Assembly (NCBI GenBank): GCA_008638375.1
Contig: CM018052.1
Span: forward strand, 17,363,950 to 17,427,949
Length of the DNA stretch: 64,000 nucleotides
Direction: 5' to 3'
Origin: Nyssa sinensis
Lineage: Eukaryota; Streptophyta; Magnoliopsida; Cornales; Nyssaceae
Positions 45,162-57,790 of this stretch are shown here, piece by piece (the first letter of the stretch is position 1; the number at the start of each line of letters is the position of its first letter). A model generated the notes under the pieces. That model was not told the DNA's origin, searched no databases, and saw only the letters and a program-made list of their open reading frames with translations. Made by a program: the position numbers and the translations under genes.

Positions 45162-46400
45162 ATGCCACCCAAAAGAAGAGGTCGAGGGGGAAAGGCTAAG
45201 GAAGAGGTTGGGGTTGAGGCAGAACTCCTAATCCTATGCCTCTACCACCACCTCAAATCAGCCAAGTGAATCAATGCGGGGAAGAAGTACCCATTCCAGC
45301 ACCTCTACCACCACTTCCAAGAGACCAGGTGGGTCGAGGTAGGGGTGATATCCCTATTCCCAATCCTCCACTACCTTTTCAAGGAGAGCTAGTAGGGCAA
45401 AACCAAGGGGAAGTTCCCATTCCCGAACCTCCACCGCAAGTTCCAAAGGTCCAAGTAGATGGGGCTGAAATTGCCCAATGGATGATGGAGTTTATGAAAC
45501 AATTTCAATCGGCTAATCGGGACTAGGCCCAGTCTCATTCACAGACGGGAGAGACTAGAGTCATAGCTTGAGATAGTTCTAGAGGTTGAATCCTCTTAAG
45601 TTCTCAAGGGGACCCAATCCGTTTGTTGCAGATGATTGGCTGAGATAGGTTTCAAGACTTCTAGACATGGTCCATATCCAGGAAGGTGACCTCCGGATTG
45701 ATTATGCTAGTCTTTTGTTTTAGGGGCGAACCCTAACTTGGTGGGAGTTCGTAGGGCCTACTATTGGTTAAAGAGTGGGATGTCTTCACTAAAGCCTTTT
45801 TAGATAAGTTCTTTCTTTCTATTGCTAAGGATTCATTGCAACATGAGTTTCTCCATCTTTATCAAGGTGATATGACTATATCTAAGTACGAGTCCTATTT
45901 TTTGGCTTTAGCCCGATTTACTCCAAGGGTTGTTGATAACGAGTTTGAAAAATCTCATACTTTTGAGCTTGGACTTAAGCCTATCATTTAGAACATGATA
46001 GTTCCTCTTAAGATTCGGGTATTCTCAAAGCTTTATAATAAAGCCATTGATTGAGGCAAACTTAGAGCACATGAAGAGGATCTGTAACTCGAGGTATCCA
46101 GTTCGAGGTTCAAGTTCTTATCTCGATAAACAGGATAAAAAGAGACAAAGAGATAGAGCCTCTCACTTATAGAAGCAAACTCATATTTCTTACCGACCAT
46201 CCTATTCATCATTCTCCGCTAATGCAAAAGGTAAACAAGGTGAGTTAATTTGCTATGAGTGTCATCACTCAGGAAATCATCGGGCAGAATGTCCATAGAA
46301 GAGGCAGACACAATCCTAGGGATGAGGATAGCCGAAGGGTAGGGGCCAAGGACCCCCACAGAGCATAAGCTAGACATAGACCCAAAGAAAAGGGAGGACC
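45162..46400 (+). pseudogene. Gag of element A
   Basis: Start ATG at 45162 gives MPPKRRGRGGKAKEEVGVEA. After a frameshift, a proline-rich stretch (45236-45460) has three imperfect ~25-residue peptide repeats built around GE(E/V/D)(V/I)PIP. The retrotransposon gag domain follows (FTKAFLDKFFLSIAKDSLQH, EFLHLYQGDMTISKYE, FTPRVVDNEFEKSHTFELGL). A zinc knuckle CYECHHSGNHRAEC lies at 46251-46292. The family pattern CX2CX4HX4C needs His where this copy has Asn (AAT 46275-46277), so metal binding is probably lost. Stops and shifts break it. Confidence 0.85.
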
Positions 46401-46699
46401 TCTATTTGTTATTGATACGGCCAGTTGGGACACACGATCAAAGTTTATACCACACCTTAGCCTCAGGAGATCGAGGTTTCTTCAGGTTATCATTTGGGTC
46501 ATTCTTCTTAAACCCATCAAACTGGTTAAAGTTTCCTTCTAGTACCTGCTTTCTCAGCTTAGAGCTCTAAGCCAGCCCCAAGGCCTTCATCTGCTACAGC
46601 CAGACCACAAACTACATATTAAGGGATGACACGCCAGGACCCGTCTTCAAACCAAACACAAGGGAAAGTATATATAGTTACTATAACTGACTCATCTGT

Positions 46700-47100
46700 T
46701 GGTCCTTCAGTTGTGTGAGGTACCATTCTAGTATTCAATTCATGGGCAAACGTTTTGATTGACATGGGTGCATCTCATTCATTTATTTCTTCATCCTTTG
46801 CACATATTCTAGGGTTGGACATGGACATTCTAGATCGTGATCTTTGAGTAGAAACTTTAGTTGTAGCCAGGGTTTCACTTAGATAGATTTTTCGTTCTTA
46901 TGAGGTAGAGGTGGTTAATCGTCGCTTAATCTTTGATTTTATTATGCTAGATATGACCGAGTTTGATATGATCTTGGGTGTAAATTGGTTGTCAACTTAC
47001 TGGGCAACCATTGATTGCTATCGACGGAGCGTGACAATCTGTACTCTTGAGGGAGGCTGTTTTTATTTTCTGGGTGATCGTAGTGACCTTGCTACTCCAC
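46700..47100 (+). pseudogene. Protease of element A
   Basis: VLIDMGASHSFIS near 46752-46790 corresponds to the aspartic protease site, which in relatives reads DTGASHSFIS, so Thr is replaced by Met. Downstream, DMTEFDMILGVNWLSTY (46951-47001) is the conserved end of this protease. Not functional because of flanking stops. Confidence 0.85.
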
Positions 47101-47185
47101 GCTCGTGGGACTCGCACGATATGGGTGAGCTTAGTTATATGTTCTTGAGTTGGATAATAGATAATGTTAGTGGAAGTCATGGGGA

Positions 47186-47960
47186 GCTACCTCTAGTGGT
47201 GAGAGACTTCCCAAACGTGTTTCTAGATGATTTATATAAGTTACCACCACACCTGGAGATAGAGTTGTCCATCGATCTTTTACCGAGCACTACACCGATT
47301 TCTATGGCATCTTACTGCATAGATCCAATGGAATTGAGGGAACTAAAGGTCAAACTTGAGGAATTATTAAATAAGGGTTTTATACGTCCTAGCACGTCAC
47401 CGTGGGGAGCATCAACCCTTTTTGCCAAAAAAGGGGATGGATCACTTTGGATTTTTACTGATTATCGTAAGCTTAATCGGGTGACCGTGACGAATAAGTA
47501 GCCATTGCCATGCGTTGATGACATGTTTGATCAATTGAGAGGATCTGTTGTTTTCTCCAATATTGATTTGAGATATGGCTACCATCAGTTGAGGATCAAG
47601 GAAAAAGATATTCTGAAAACTACTTTTCGTACACGGTACGACCATTATGAGTATTTAGTTCTGCCATTTGGGTTGAATAATACACCAGCCCCATTCATAG
47701 ACCTCATAAATTGAGTTTTCCAACAATATCTTGATGTCTTTGTCATCGTCTTTATTGACGACATTCTTATCTACTCACCGTCTAAGGAGAAACATGAAGA
47801 ACATCTTCGCATTGCTTTGTAAACTTTGTGGGAACACCGATTATATGCCAAATTTGAGAAATGTGGCTTTTGGTTAGCAAAAGTAAAGTTTCTCGGGAAT
47901 GTTGTTTCACAAAAAGAAGTATCTATGGATCATTCAAAGATTGGAGCTATTACAACCTAG
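47186..47960 (+). pseudogene. Reverse transcriptase of element A
   Basis: Blocks in order: [116 protein letters not shown] (active-site FIDD intact) and KFEKCGFWLAKVKFLG. Stops at 47499-47501, 47712-47714 (normally Arg) and 47819-47821 (normally Gln). Normal gypsy RT in length and order. Confidence 0.93.
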
Positions 47961-48520
47961 GAAAGATTAAAGAATGTATTTAAGATCTGTAGTTTCTTGG
48001 GCTTAGTGGGGTTTTACTGCAAGTTCATTGAGGGATTTTTACGCTTGGCTACGCTTATGACGCGGCTAGGAAGGGAGTTCAATTTATGTGGGATGATACT
48101 TGCGAGAGATCTTCTCAAGAATTGACGACTCACCTTACCATGACACCGATCCTTACTATTCCCGAGAGTGGAGAGAAATATTCTATTTACTGTGATGCTT
48201 TATGGGAAGCGTTAGGTTGCGTGCTTATGTAGAAGGGAAAAGTGGTAGCATATGGATCATGACAATTGAAACCTAACGAGAGGAATTACCTAACACATGA
48301 TTTGGAGTTAGCTGGCATTATCTTCGCATTGAAAAATTGGTGACATTATCTTTATGGCGAGAGGTTTGAAGTCTCTTTCGACCATAAGAGCCTTAAGTAT
48401 CTTTTTTCTCAAAAGATTTGAACTTAAGGTAAAGATGATGGACGGAGTATATAGAAGAATATGATTTTAACTTACAATACCATTCAGGAAAGGCCAACGT
48501 GATTGCCGATGCACTTAGCA
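47961..48520 (+). pseudogene. RNase H of element A
   Basis: Read through stops: TIPESGEKYSIYCDALWEAL (catalytic Asp in YCDA), LKPNERNYLTHDLELAGIIF (catalytic Glu), FEVSFDHKSLKYLFSQK, then ADALSRR near 48508-48528. Several stops sit where relatives have Gln, Arg or Trp. Confidence 0.85.
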
Positions 48521-49525
48521 GAAGAATTCGAGGGAATTTGGTTAGTATACTCATTCAGAAGTGGGAAATGCTAGAGGCAACAACGGAGTATGACCTATGT
48601 CTTGAGGAGACCGAGGGGGCCTTTATGTTATTCTCTCTCATTAAGCACCCTAGCTTATTTACTCGGGTGTTTGATGCATAGTTGCAAGAATCAAAGGCGG
48701 AGATCATTCATACTCGTATTGCTAGTGAAGACACGATCTAAGGTTGGACACTTCACATCGACCATGGCTTGAGATTTCAGGGACGAGTCTATGTTCCACA
48801 ACCTTGTCGCAAGGACGTTATGCGAGAGTTTCACCATTCTAGGATAGCAATTCATCTAGGAGGCATGAAGATGTACCGTAATCTTCGTAGATAGTATTAG
48901 TGGAAAGGCATAAAAACTGACGTAGCAGAATTTTTTAGCAAATGATTGACATGTCAGTAGGTTAAGGCCGAACACCAGCGAACCGCAAGATTGCTCCAAC
49001 CACTTCCAATTGTAAATGGAAGTGGGAACACCTTATTATGGACTTTGTATTTGAATTTCATAAATCACCACAGGGACATGATGGTATTTGGGTTATCCTG
49101 GATCGGCTGAAAAAGTTCGCGCACTTCTTGCCCATCTAGACTACTGATTCTATGGAGTCTCTTAGCCGTTTGTACATACGAGAGATCGTTTGTCTCCATG
49201 GGGTCCCACTATCTATTGTTTCTGACAAGGATGTATGGTTTACCGCTCACTTTTGGTAGAGTCTATAGGCTGTCATGGGTACCGACTTAACACCTAGTAT
49301 CGCATTCCACCTAGAGATTGACGGCTAGTCCAAGCAAACTATTCAGACCTTATAAACATGTTACGTGCTTGCGTCATGGGTTTCAAGGGCAGTTAGGAGG
49401 GTCACTTGCCACTCGTCGAATTTTTCTATAACAATAGTTATAAAGTGATCATTCAAATGGCACCATTCGAGGCCTTATATGGTGGGCCGTGTCGATCTCC
49501 TATTTGTTGGACGCAGGTTAGTGAT
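48521..49525 (+). pseudogene. Integrase of element A, first part
   Basis: Zinc-binding end: HHSRIAIHLGGMKMYRNLRR then LTCQ, where the first Cys of the CLTCQ knuckle is lost. Core: HDGIWVILDRLKKFAHFLPI (first Asp), [11 protein letters not shown] (second Asp), then AFHLEIDG, a stop, SKQTIQTL, where relatives have SERTIQTL. The catalytic Glu is replaced by Lys (codon 49332-49334). It continues [20 protein letters not shown] to the insertion point at 49525. Confidence 0.87.
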
Positions 49526-52500
49526 TGATTACGCCCAAAGAATAACGCGGTAGTTGTAGTGTAGCTTTGGGGTGTCGATTCCACAGGGAGACTAAATTAA
49601 AAGAATAATAAACAGAATCTTTGAAGCTAAAGAAAGTATTAGATGGTTAACGAGAAAATAAAAATATAGAAAAGTGATTTTTGAATGCAAATTAATAATT
49701 AAACAAATTAATTAATGGAAGAAAATATTCAAATTTAACAAACAGTGGAGTGTCGGGAATCCCTTGCACATACATGATATTTTAACTATTTTTAATTCAC
49801 TGATAACTCAATTGAGAAATTAAATTCCAAAAATCTCAATCGGAAGATTTAAAATTATGCATCAAAATTAGACTGAAAATAATCTTTCAAAAAATCATTC
49901 ATCATCTTTAAATCACTCAAATTATTATTCATATTGAGACAACCCAACGACGACAATATACCCGACGAGCAATACTGCAGCAGAGAATTGAATCAATATG
50001 AATATTTAATTGTTCCAAAAATAATCAAAATATTAATCCATTCGATAGAAAAGCATGACTGAATTTATAAACGGACTATAATCTTTAATTATTCGGACAA
50101 TAAAATCCAACAATAAATTTAGAATGATCAACGAAGAATTTTAACAAATTAAAATCACGTACAGGAATCAAAAATAAATTAAAACAATCATCTATGGTGT
50201 AAGTTCATCTCTAACTCTACTTAAAAATTTAGTTACTCATGTACAGAATAGATAACATAAATTTCATGGGGAAAAACTGTGCCATGGATCAGCTGCGGCT
50301 TCTTTTTCCCTGCTGCGCAACCGTCTCTCTGTATGTTTTCTAATCTCTGCCGCAGCTTTCTGTTAACAGCCGCCGTCCTCCCTCTTATATTTTTCTCTTT
50401 TTGTTCTTTTAAACTGCCGCGGGTTTTTGTCTGTTTACTGCGCCCTAATGCGATGCGCCAGGCCTCCACAAGCCCATACGCAAGCTTTATTCTTGAATCA
50501 GCCCAGCCATCTAACATAGCCCACAACCAGCCGCAGCCTTTCCTTTTTTTTGTAAAAACACCTGGGCCCCATTAAACTAATAGATCAGCGCCTCACTAAG
50601 TGTCACAGGGCCTAAATTCGTTTCTGAATTTTCTGCCTTGTGCGGCACTAAGACACTGTCTTAGTCAGCCAAAACACTCACTCACGCCAAGAGGCTTGTA
50701 AAGAGAACACAACCACACAAACAAAGACAGATTACAGGAAAACTCTTCCCAACCTTTACTACTCAACTCAGTATAGGAACACAGCCTTAGGGGTTGCGTG
50801 ACAAGAAGAACACACTCTCTTCTATATCTGCACCCCCCGTATTACAATGTATTTATAGCCAAAATCTTAACCGCCTACATGTGCCAAGCACATGACATGC
50901 AGTTACACCCCAACTGCTAGGGTTTGTCATAGGCTGCCACTTGTGCCTTGCAGTTTCGCCCACAACTACTTGTGCTCTCGGAAGTCTGGGATGTGTGCCA
51001 CCTGTGAGGATCCGTGCCTCCCTTTGCCGCACACCTTGGATCAAAGCGCCACCTATGAGGATCCGTGCCTCTCTTGCCGCATGCAGTATGAGACCTTGGA
51101 TCCATGCGCCAAGTCAGCAGGCAGTTGCCTTGCGCCCTCTGTCAGCCCCGCAACTGCCTTGCGCAACTGCACCGCAACTGCCCCGCAACTGCCTTGGGCA
51201 ACCGCATCACAACTGCCTTGCGCAACTGCCTTGGGCAACCGCACTGCAACTGCCTTGCGCAACCGCATCGCAACTGCCTTGCGCCCAGCAACTGCCTCAC
51301 GCAACTGCTCTGCAACTGCTTGGCGCAACTGCCTCACGCCCAGCAACTGCCTCGCGCAACTGCTCTGCAACTGCCTGGCGCAACTGCCTTGAACCCGCAC
51401 ACCACTTGGTCCAACCCGAGCTTCCGTGTTAGCCCTCGTTGCCAAACCATGCCTACTCATGACTTGGACTTTAAACGTTGCCACGCTCTGCCGCAACAAC
51501 AAGCCTTGCCCCGCAGGTGCCAAGGCCTTAGGCCGCATGGGTCTCTCGCCCATGGGCGCCTCGAGGAGGTACTACCCCCTATATATGTCAAAGTACAATT
51601 TGCCTAACTGACAAGAGTGAACACAATCACTTGCAAGCTAGATAGCTCCCCCTGTGCGCGTACATCTTGCCAAAGGCTGTCAGTGCGTGCCAACTGTTGT
51701 CAAAGTGCTGCCTTGGTCTTTCGCTGCGCCCAAGTCATGCACACTAGCTGCACCGAGTCTAAGTACCCTTCAAGACATCCCAATCTTCAAGTGAGGGTGC
51801 CCGTGACAAGCCACCCCCACCTTGGCCTAGGCATTGGCCGAGGCTCACCAATGCCATGGCCGTGTCAACCCTTCAAGGGGCTAACACTAAGCCTGAACTG
51901 CCGCACAACGCAAAGCCCCTTCAAACCGCTAAACCAGCAGCCGCAACAAGCCAAGCCGCCTGCCCTTTTCTCTTTTGATGTTGACTTTTCAAACCCCTCT
52001 TTAACATACCCAGCGCCTTAAACCCATCTCTTCTTCAATTGCCTTCTTTTTTCTCCAAGCCGTGGGCTCCACAATTTCCTTGTTTTCTTTTGATTCCAAC
52101 GCAAGCCTCCCCACTGCTTTGCCTTTCTTTATTTTTTATTTTTATTTTATCTCTTTTGACTTTTCAACCTTGCACTGTCCAGCCGCACACAGCCAGCAGT
52201 GCCCATCTTTATGCTCCATTTTCTATGAGATAACAACTGAATCTTAACTCGGGTTCTTCACAAAAGTTGTAGCCCCAAATGAGTAGATAATTTTAGACTC
52301 AAAAACCACCTGATTTGGACTCCGGAAGCTCAAGTTATGACTCATTAAAGTTGGCTGGTCGGACAGAATTTGGAGCAGCTTTCCAGACCTGATTTCGAAA
52401 CAATGTTTGGAGGCCCAAACGAACTCCGACTTTTGCAACCCATACCTTTCTGAAAATCCCAAGACGTTCTCTAAAAACTTCATGAAGACCGTTTTCTCAT

Positions 52501-52792
52501 TCTGAAACTCTAATGCCATCCAAATCTCAATTGAAACTCAATGGTCAAATCTGCCAAAAAGCCAAAAATAGTTCCAAAAATATTAAGTGTAAAGCGCAAT
52601 TGCAAACTATCTCTTGCCAACAAATAATGCAATATTTGAGATATAAAATCTTATAAATTAATGCTCAAATACCTCTTATTGTAAATAGAAATTAAATAAA
52701 ATAATATCAATTATATTTCTACATTTTTATCCACTTTCTGGCGTTTTAATCAAATAATGGGATATTTAGAGTACACTTTTGCGCACTCATCA
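49526..52792 (-). mobile_element. Solo LTR (3.3 kb) inserted in element A integrase, reverse orientation
   Basis: Ends TGATTACGCCC and GCGCACTCATCA with target duplication GTGAT (49521-49525, 52793-52797). Coding sequence of the host integrase continues in order across it (CWTQVSD before; TILGLNLV after). On the minus strand it starts TGATGAGTGCGCAAAAG. No primer site, pol motif or second LTR was seen inside, so it is a solo LTR of a different family from the other long LTRs. The interior includes a GC-rich low-complexity block (about 50890-51560) whose long ORFs on both strands come from a minisatellite and lack family signatures. Confidence 0.87.
51131..51392. repeat. GC-rich minisatellite GCAACTGCCTTGCGC
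   Basis: Many tandem variants of GCAACTGCCTTGCGCAAC and GCAACTGCCTTGGGCAACC, spacing about 15-24 bp and multiples, in an otherwise AT-rich window. It opens long frames on both strands (for example 51104-51607 plus, 51053-51553 minus), so neither is evidence of a gene. Confidence 0.88.
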
Positions 52793-53157
52793 GTGATGCT
52801 ACAATCTTGGGTCTGAACTTAGTTTGAGAGACTACCGATAAGATAAAAGTTATCCGACAGTGGTTACTTACGACACAGAATAGGCAAAAAAGCTATGTGG
52901 ATAAGAGGCAAACACCTCTAACCTTCGGAGTTGGAAACCACATTTTTCTTTAGGTAATGCTACAAAAAGGTTTGATCCGATTTGAAAAAGAAGGAAAGTT
53001 AGCGCCATGGTATATTGGGTCAATTGAGATTCTTGAGAGAATATGAGAAGTGTCTTACAAACTTGCATTGGTGCCGTAATTATCTGGGGTTTATAATGTA
53101 TTCCACGTGTCCATGCTTTGCAAATACCAACTGGATCCTTCGCATGTGTTAGATTAG
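52793..53157 (+). pseudogene. Integrase of element A, C-terminal part
   Basis: After the insertion: TILGLNLV, stop, ETTDKIKVIRQWLLTTQNRQ KSYVDKRQTPLTFGVGNHIF split by nothing else, then LIRFEKEGKLAPWYIGSIEI and VYNVFHVSMLCKYQLDPSHV. This is the GPY/F-type end of gypsy integrases (here WYIGSIEILERI). Stops near 53045 and 53080. Confidence 0.88.
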
Positions 53158-53364
53158 ATGAAGTTAGATATCGAGGAAGACTCATCTTATGAAAAGCGTC
53201 CTATTCGAGTTTTGGACACTAGGGAACAAGTCTTGAAGGGCAAGACTGTTCCTCTAGTTAAGGTCCTATGGCGACATCATGGCCTTGAAGAGGCTACTTG
53301 GGAGCTTGAGGATGAGATCCGCACCAAATACCAAAATTTATTTCCTAATCAAAGTATGTTTTAA
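53158..53364 (+). CDS. Chromodomain end of element A polyprotein (open fragment)
   Basis: A 68-codon open frame ending at TAA 53362-53364. It reads YEKRPIRVLDTREQVLKGKT, then VPLVKVLWRHHGLEEATWEL and EDEIRTKYQNLFPN. This is the chromodomain of Del/Tekay-type chromoviruses, with the conserved Trp in VLWRHH and ATWE. In relatives it follows integrase in the same frame and helps steer integration to heterochromatin. The Met shown is internal, not a true start, since an upstream TAG (53155-53157 region) cuts it from the rest. It is the best preserved domain of the element. Confidence 0.88.
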   Translation: MKLDIEEDSSYEKRPIRVLDTREQVLKGKTVPLVKVLWRHHGLEEATWELEDEIRTKYQNLFPNQSMF

Positions 53365-53383
53365 ATTTCAATGACGAAATTTC

Positions 53384-53399
53384 CTTTAAGAGGGAAAAA
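53384..53399 (+). other. Polypurine tract of element A
   Basis: Purine run AAGAGGGAAAAA immediately before the 3' LTR start TGTAACAACCC at 53400. Confidence 0.8.
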
Positions 53400-56300
53400 T
53401 GTAACAACCCATATTTTTATGTAATGTTAAATAAATATTAAATAATATAAATAATGCATCTTAATTAATTACATTTTATTAATTATGTAAAAGGATGAGC
53501 TAGAAAAGTTTTAGAACATTTCTGAGTCCGTTTAGATACTTAAAATGCTAATAAGGGCAAAACCATCATTTTGCCATAGTACCATTTCTACGAAAATATC
53601 ATAGTCGAAGAACTTTATATTGAGATTTAAAATAGGCTTAGACATATCATAATAGTCATGAGATATTTTTATGATAAGTGGAAAGGGCCAAAATGGGCAT
53701 TATGAATAAAGAAAGGGAAATAGTAAAGGAAGCATAAACTTGTAAATAAACAAAGATCAGGTTTTTGCCTATTTAAAGACTAGCCCACTACACACAACTC
53801 ACATTTTCCAGCATTTCACAACAATCAAAAGAGAGAATTTTGGGGTTTCTTCTCATTTTCTCTTCCACTTCTCTACATCTTAGATTTTCCTTGGGTTGGA
53901 GAGGGAATCAACACAATCCAGTGCTATGAAGTGTATGAGGGTGTTCTATTCTCTTTTTTGAAGACTAGGGCTTGAAGGAATCTCACCAAAACCAAGAAAG
54001 ACAAGACTAGGGTTTGTGAAATCTTCAAAGAACAAGGTAGGGATTTCTAAACCTAAGTATAAAACTTATGCAGGTAGATTTATCATACATTATTTCATCT
54101 CTTTTCATAAAGTTACTCGTGTTGTTCATGTTAGGTAATATGTTGCATGTATCATGAACATTTATGTAATGAGTGTATTCTTACCATGAAACATCTTTTT
54201 TTTATGCTATCTCATTATGTGTGTAACTCCCGGTTAAATGCGAAAATGTTTATATCATGAATTTTTTATGTGGGTTTGTATGCTATACATAGGAAAATAC
54301 ATCTTGTATGCCAAGTGTTTGTGAAAAATTCCTAAATGACTATTTATGTTAAAATATGGTGCTTGTTCATAGTTGTGTGAATGAATTGACTATGTTAGTA
54401 AAATAAAATTAAAAATTATGGATATGAATGTAAATAGATTGCCCTTGAACTAGTTGTTACTGGTGAAAGGGAAGAAATGAACATTTGAGGCTTATAATGG
54501 GATTACATCTTTTTGTGTGCTCTTGAGTGTGACGAGATTTTGCTTACCCGAGGTTTCAATTATGTTCGGAATGGTGTCTCTCATCGGCCTGCGAATCGTA
54601 AACCCGTGCAGGTGGTCGTATGTCTCCATCGGGTTAATAGCTAAAAAAGCACACAAGACTTGCTGGGGGCCGACCAAGATATTAGTCTTGGGATTGAGAC
54701 TTGAGAGTTTGTCACGCCCCAAATTCCAGCGAACCCGAGGCGCGAGTAACGAGACAAAAGAAAATAAAAATAATAAGTAAATAAAGACGATTAAGGACGA
54801 TCTCATCCATTCTACATGCTGTTTTGATACATACATAAGGTCTGGTCCATTTGTTCACAACATATAAAATAAAATACAGTCTCGGGCTTATGCCCTTACG
54901 CAATATCAAAAGCGCCCTTTGGGCCCAACATAATCCCCAATCAGACCGTCTCTATGTCTCGTACAGCTGGGACATCATCTGAAATGTTTGCCCCACTAAA
55001 GGGGTCAGCTCAACATGCTGGTACAATATAATGCTAATGCAAGAAACAAAACTAAGGTCGTGGCATGTGCAAGTGTACAGTTATTTCTATATGGCATTCG
55101 ATATCATGATGGCAGTATATAAACAGTATACAGTATATGAGTAGTATGCGTGACACACCCATGCAACTCTATGCCACCTATGTCTCATGATACGATCATT
55201 CTCCGCTGGCATGAGTACCGCCACTTATGTCTCGCTTCACGGTCCGGAATCCGTCAGGCTTGCAAGTACCTAATGGCCGATTTTGGGTTTTTCACCACAG
55301 GATCTGCACTCTCATAATGCAAAGCACCAAGTGCTTAACTCACGCCATGTCCAAGGAATCACACTATGCCAATATGCTCTGATCTCATCATGTCATAATA
55401 CAATCTCAATGATGCATCTCATTCATACATAAAACATGCTTTCAAGTACATATTTCATAATGTCAACAGTTCTCCAAGCATGTGATTCACACACTACACT
55501 AACACATGCGATATACACATAATCATCTTCCACATCATCACCCAACATCAGCAAGATAGCATGGAACACATAAGCATGTAAACATTCAAGCAACAAGTGA
55601 ACAATCAAGGCAGCAGATCAAGTATTCCTAATCTTAATTCTATTTCTTACTTAGCACAATATATCGTACCTGATAATCGACCCCAACTCGGGGAAAGTAT
55701 ACTCGTAGTAAAGTGAAATCACCGTAAGAACACCGAAGGTCAGGTCACCTTCTCTTGCCTTTCCGTGTCCCTAAAATCATAACAGGTAATTCAGTTCATT
55801 GTCATTTGAATTTATTCTATTCATCAAATTTTATGTCTTTAATTCATAAGTTTCTATTTTACTGATTTAGACTCTACTATTGAGTTCGGAACGTCGAAGA
55901 AAATAAGTTTAGGTTTTTGTAGAACTCAATTCGGACATCTGGGTTCAAAAGGGCAAAACAGTCATTTTGCACTTTACACGGGTCCTTACATTTCGTGACC
56001 TCTTTTCACAAATCGAACCCCACGGTTGAGTCCGGAATGCTCGAGATAATAAAGTTTCACTATTCGTTTACTAAATTCGGAGTTCGTTTGACTGCGTTCC
56101 AATCTAGGGGCATTTTGATAATTTTAAAGGTTACTACGCGTCTTTTATTTTTCGGGACCCCGTCTCGTAAAACGGACCTCACCATTGGTCTCAGAATGGC
56201 CGAGATAGTCAAAATACACTAATGACTTGTCCCATTTGGACTCCGGGTTAATTTAGAGTATTTAAATAATTAAATTAATTAATTAATTAATTAATTTAAT

Positions 56301-57561
56301 TATTATTTTATTAATATTTAATATGGTGGGTCTAATTGTAATTTCTCTAAAGTTCAGGGGTTAAAGGGTAATTTTTGAAAGTTCAGGACAGAATGGTAAT
56401 TTTCAGAAAGTTCAGGGGCAATTTCGTAATTTGTAAAACCCTATCCCACATTTGGATAACCAAACAGTGTATAGCGATAGAACAGGGATAGGATATCCCT
56501 ATTCTGATTTCAATTTCTATTTCAATTTCTTATGCACGTAACCAAACACTCCCAATCTCATTTTTAACTTAAAACCTTAGCGCGACACGTGGTAGGGTGG
56601 TTCAGCCCAAGCCTGACCCGGACCCGACCCGGACCCGAGACCCGACCCGGGTGGCCTCCCTTCTTCCCCGTTTTTTCGGCGATGACCCAGTAGGGTTCCA
56701 GCGCCTTCTCCGGCGCCGGCGACTTTTTCTGGTGAGATTTCATCGACTTTTTAATACAGTTTTCTTCGGTTTTTCTAGGGGATTACGTATCTCGAGTTTG
56801 TTTTTCCTTTCATCAATCAGAACCCTTCGAAATGACTAGAACCGTAGCTCCGGCCACCCCAAACCCAGATTCCGGCGAGCTTGTTTCCTCCGATTCTATT
56901 ACTGTTTCGAACCATTTCTTTTTCCTAAAAGTTTCATGTACTTAATATGAATATTTTCCTCCCATTTAAACAAGTTTCAACACATAAAATATCAAGAACT
57001 AAGCTCTCACCCTAGGCCTGCAACTCGCTTTTTCTCTCTCATTTTTGAACCATTTCAGTTCATTCTTTTTGCAATAGACTCTAAATATTTTAGTCTACAA
57101 GACCCTCTAATTTAATTCAACCATTATGCTTTGAAAAATTTAGAAACAGAAGCATAGTTGACTCACCTATTTTCTGGTTTCTCCAGTTGCTAGGCCCTCC
57201 TCTCCTTCTGGTTTTCCTTCCTTTCAAGCTTTTGGAACTCCCCAAGATACTCTCAGCTTTTATCTCTCTTTTCTATCTCCTTTGCTTATTCTTTCCCTCC
57301 CAACGAACACATATACATACACCCACTCTCTCTCTCTATCATCTCTCTCTCTCTCTACCCATCCATACTCTGAAATCTCTCTACACACTCAACCCCTACT
57401 GCCAGCCCACTGTTTCTCTTTCTTTTTCTGACTCCCCACTCCCCCATTCAGCTTTTTACTTAATAGGTCCTTGACCTCTTGTATTATATATACATATAAT
57501 ATAAAACACACACCAAACACACACACAACCGTACGCACACACCCACTTGCACAATTCTGAC

Positions 57562-57562
<1 letters not shown>

Positions 57563-57591
<29 letters not shown>
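57563..57591. repeat. (AT)n microsatellite
   Basis: AT run in the solo LTR. Confidence 0.95.
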
Positions 57592-57595
<4 letters not shown>

Positions 57596-57708
57596 TCATG
57601 CACACACATAACATACATGATCACATAATTCTTTTCACATGACCTACATGCATATTCACACAATATATAATTTCATATATAATACATGCCTACATGCATC
57701 ATTTGAAT

Positions 57709-57738
57709 TTAATAATAATAACAATAACAATAACAATA

Positions 57739-57787
<49 letters not shown>

Positions 57788-57790
57788 TAA
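57709..57790. repeat. (AAT)n / (AAC)n microsatellite
   Basis: About 80 bp of AAT with some AAC and GAT units near the end of the solo LTR. It creates a poly-Asn ORF that is not a gene. Confidence 0.97.

Noticed and set aside
51053..51553. Overlapping ORFs of 160+ codons on both strands
   Set aside because: They are generated by a GC-rich minisatellite in a solo LTR. Residue composition follows the repeat and no domain is recognisable.
54492..54909. Minus-strand ORFs with a membrane-like segment across the LTR/solo LTR junction
   Set aside because: They span an insertion boundary between two unrelated LTR sequences, so they cannot be an ancestral gene.
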